Assembly (NCBI RefSeq): GCF_000518685.1
Contig: NZ_KI912470.1
Span: forward strand, 1-34,045
Length of the DNA: 34,045 nucleotides
Source of the DNA: Eubacterium xylanophilum ATCC 35991
GTDB lineage: Bacteria; Bacillota; Clostridia; Lachnospirales; Lachnospiraceae
Direction: 5' to 3'
Part shown: piece by piece, positions 32,077 to 34,045 of the stretch
Position numbering within the stretch: position 1 is the stretch's first letter
How the letters are laid out: each line of letters opens with the position of its first letter
Position numbers and translations under genes: made by a program
Notes under the pieces: model-generated
Database searches by the model: none
What the model saw: the letters and a program-made list of their open reading frames with translations, nothing else
What the model was told of the DNA's origin: nothing

Positions 32077-32886
32077 GTGCTTTTGGCTATAGATATAGGT
32101 AATACTAATTTAACAATCGGAATATTTGACCAGGAGGAGTTGATTGGGTCTTTCAGACTCACAACCAATATTCCCAGAACAAGTAATGAGTTCGGCAAGG
32201 ACATATTTGAGGGGATAGATGGCTTGAATATCGAGCCGGAACAAATCAATGATGTCATTATATCATCAGTTGTTCCCAAGGTTATGTATTCACTTGTTAG
32301 CTCAATTAAGAAGTATTTTCACAAAGAACCGTATATTGTGGGAAAGGGAACTAAAAGTGGAATCAAGATTGCACTATCCAATCCGGCGCAGACGGGAGCA
32401 GATAGAATAGTTGATGCTGTTGGAGCCTATGAGACTTATGGTGGACCGGTTATTGTCATAGATTATGGAACCGCAACAACTTATGATTTGGTTACAGAGG
32501 ATGGATCTTTTGTGGCGGGAGTTACATGTCCCGGCGTGAAGATTTGTGCGAAGGCTCTTTGGAGCAGTGCGGCTCAGTTACCGGAGATCGAGATTAAGAG
32601 ACCGGATACTATCCTTGCAAAGGATACAATTTCAAGCATGCAGGCAGGAATTGTCTTTGGAACTGTTGGGGAGACAGAGTATATCATCAACAGAATAAAG
32701 AAGGAATCTGGACTTGAGAATGTCAAGGTGGTAGCTACAGGCGGCCTCGGACGAATAATTCACCAGGAGACAGATTTGATAGATCACTATGATATCAATC
32801 TTACTTTGCATGGAATGCGAATCATCTATAAAAAGACGATAGATGCTATTAAGAAGAGCATGGCAAAAGAGGAAAGAGGTAACTGA
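32077..32886 (+). CDS. coaX: Type III pantothenate kinase
   Basis: A 269-residue ASKHA-fold kinase for the first step of coenzyme A synthesis (pantothenate to 4'-phosphopantothenate). The family motifs are DIGNTN near the start, [13 protein letters not shown] (substrate and dimer region) and [10 protein letters not shown] (phosphate binding). A TTG at 32056 would open the frame earlier, but GGAGG (32064-32068) is correctly spaced for GTG 32077, giving [11 protein letters not shown], the standard family start. coaX next to dusB is common in Firmicutes. Confidence 0.94.
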   Translation: MLLAIDIGNTNLTIGIFDQEELIGSFRLTTNIPRTSNEFGKDIFEGIDGLNIEPEQINDVIISSVVPKVMYSLVSSIKKYFHKEPYIVGKGTKSGIKIALSNPAQTGADRIVDAVGAYETYGGPVIVIDYGTATTYDLVTEDGSFVAGVTCPGVKICAKALWSSAAQLPEIEIKRPDTILAKDTISSMQAGIVFGTVGETEYIINRIKKESGLENVKVVATGGLGRIIHQETDLIDHYDINLTLHGMRIIYKKTIDAIKKSMAKEERGN

Positions 32887-32887
32887 T

Positions 32888-33901
32888 TTGAGTGATTTTC
32901 TGATAGATGATAATTGGAAAATTGGCAATGTGAATATTAACGGGCGTCTAGTCCTTGCACCGATGGCAGGAGTTACTGACCTGCCATTTCGCATGTTGTG
33001 CAAGGAATATGGCGCTGATTTGTTGTACACAGAAATGGTCAGCGCAAAGGGTGTTTTCTACAAAAGCAAGAATACCTGGCCACTTATGGCCACGGATGAG
33101 ATGGAACATCCGATAGCTCTCCAACTTTTTGGTTCTGAACCGGAAATCATGGGGGAGATGGCAGCAAAGATCGAAGAGGAATTGGAGACAGGAACAGGGA
33201 TTGCCGAGAAGACAGGTGGCGGAAATATTGACATCTTTGATATCAACATGGGTTGCCCGGTAAATAAGGTTGTCAACAACGGAGAAGGATCAGCCCTTAT
33301 GAAAAATATTCCGCTGGCCGCAGAAATAGTAGAAGCTATGGTTAAGCGAGTGAATAAGCCGGTTATTGCCAAGATTAGAAAGGGTTTCAAGAAAGACGAA
33401 GAAACAGCTGTTGATATGGCAAAGGCTTTGGAGCAAGCGGGAGCTTCGGCAATTGCAGTTCATGGAAGAACGAGGGAGCAGTTTTATTCGGGTGAGGCCG
33501 ACTATGATATAATCAGAAAGGTGAAAGAAGCTGTTAGCATCCCTGTAATAGGCAATGGAGATATCGAGAAGCCAGAGGATTGCAAGAGAATGTTTGAGGA
33601 AACCGGCTGTGATGCTTTTATGATTGGGCGTGCTGCCAGAGGAAATCCATGGATATTCAAACAAATCAAGCACTATTATAACACGGGAGAGCATATGCCA
33701 AAACCTGATTTGACAGAGGTAAAAGATATGATAATACGCCACGCAACCATGTTGACTGAGTTTAAGGGTGAAACTATGGCAATTAGGGAGATGCGAACAC
33801 ACTTTGCCTGGTATACTGCAGGATATCCTAATTCTGCTGCAATGAGGCGTGAGATAAATAAAATTGAATCTTTAGAGGACTTGAAAAAGTTTGTCAGATA
33901 A
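32888..33901 (+). CDS. dusB: tRNA-dihydrouridine synthase (DusB-like)
   Basis: A 337-residue flavoenzyme reducing uridines in tRNA. The FMN-binding start APMAGVTDLPFR (24-35), catalytic C123 in DINMGCPVNKVV, RKGF, HGRTREQ, GNGDI and MIGRAARGNPWIF appear in order in a TIM barrel, followed by the helical C-terminal domain. An upstream ATG (32843) lies inside coaX. TTG 32888, two bases after the coaX stop and 9 bases after AGAGG, gives the usual length. Oddly, about 15 residues rich in Gly, Thr and Glu (98-112, ELETGTGIAEKTGGG) are inserted just before the catalytic strand, where relatives run straight into it. Confidence 0.94.
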   Translation: MSDFLIDDNWKIGNVNINGRLVLAPMAGVTDLPFRMLCKEYGADLLYTEMVSAKGVFYKSKNTWPLMATDEMEHPIALQLFGSEPEIMGEMAAKIEEELETGTGIAEKTGGGNIDIFDINMGCPVNKVVNNGEGSALMKNIPLAAEIVEAMVKRVNKPVIAKIRKGFKKDEETAVDMAKALEQAGASAIAVHGRTREQFYSGEADYDIIRKVKEAVSIPVIGNGDIEKPEDCKRMFEETGCDAFMIGRAARGNPWIFKQIKHYYNTGEHMPKPDLTEVKDMIIRHATMLTEFKGETMAIREMRTHFAWYTAGYPNSAAMRREINKIESLEDLKKFVR

Positions 33902-33920
33902 AAGACCTTCGGGTCTTTAT
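33901..33920 (+). terminator. Probable terminator after dusB (UUCG loop)
   Basis: AAAGACC (33901-33907) pairs with GGTCTTT (33912-33918) around TTCG, an exceptionally stable C(UUCG)G tetraloop. It overlaps the last base of the dusB stop. The trailing T-run is short (TTTATTT), so termination may be partial. Confidence 0.7.
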
Positions 33921-33929
33921 TTGGTGGAG

Positions 33930-34045
33930 AGGGAAATATAGAATAGGCATGCCCCGAAAGTGGAATGAGGTGTTCCTAGGAGAGGGAAGGGGCATGCCAA
34001 AAAGGGGAATATAAAATGGGCATGCCCCGAAAGTGGACTGAGGAG
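33930..34045 (+). repeat. Tandem repeat, 73-bp period, with GGCATGCCCC/GGGGCATGCC hairpin; cut by window edge
   Basis: Two units start with similar A/T-rich leads (GGGAAATATAGAATA, GGGGAATATAAAATG) followed by GGCATGCCCCGAAAGTGGA at 33946 and 34019. They then diverge by one base (ATGAGG versus CTGAGG), and the second is truncated by the window end. In the first unit GGCATGCCCC (33946-33955) pairs perfectly with GGGGCATGCC (33989-33998) across a 33-base purine-rich loop. No ORF fits. Its nature is unknown; it could be a repeat array, a structured RNA or part of a mobile element continuing to the right. Confidence 0.75.

Overview
The window looks like chromosomal DNA of a Gram-positive, fermentative clostridium, most likely a Lachnospiraceae member close to Butyrivibrio or Pseudobutyrivibrio. 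The signs are moderate-to-low G+C, strong AGGAGG ribosome sites, a DUF4364-type regulator, the gene order rho-rpmE-yqhQ-prmC-prfA, and a Rho factor with a large Asn/Asp/Tyr-rich insert. No rRNA, tRNA or CRISPR array is visible. The taxon is inferred from gene content, not from a marker search.

Layout. 1-285 is the 3' end of a group II intron (C-terminus of its reverse transcriptase/maturase plus domains V and VI). 323-1012 (-) is araD, behind a good promoter and a possible 7-codon leader ORF. 1264-6278 is a five-gene unit, ABC ATPase, two ABC-2 permeases, histidine kinase and NarL-type regulator, closed by a strong terminator. 6444-8576 is a metal-export pair (separate HMA chaperone plus Zn/Cd-type P1B ATPase). 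metY and a CDF transporter follow, and the run ends at a terminator near 11060. 11135-13498 is a large secreted repeat protein; it converges on a secreted M23 peptidase (13640-14647, -). 14759-17352 (-) holds a DUF4364 regulator, a YhcC-like radical SAM protein and malic enzyme. From 17610 everything is on the + strand: a eukaryote-like UDP-sugar pyrophosphorylase, rho, rpmE, yqhQ, prmC, prfA, a translational GTPase fused to a YacP/Rae1-type NYN nuclease, a TrmH-family methyltransferase, nfeD, an SPFH protein, argF, citrate synthase, a small hypothetical gene, coaX and dusB.

The most interesting item is the 860-residue protein at 24345-26927. A TetM/EF-G-like GTPase is joined to a domain matching Rae1, the A-site mRNA endonuclease of Bacillus. 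It lies directly after the release factor and its methylase, and directly before an rRNA methyltransferase-like gene that recalls the Bacillus rlmB-rae1 pair. This suggests a ribosome-targeted surveillance enzyme rather than tetracycline resistance. Also notable are a dispersed hairpin repeat family (five copies at three loci), a tandem repeat with a 73-bp period at the right edge, and seventeen tandem DYRQ/DYRN-type tetrapeptides inside Rho.

Start codons were chosen by ribosome site and family length. Several genes appear to use GTG or TTG. Promoters and terminators were called by eye.
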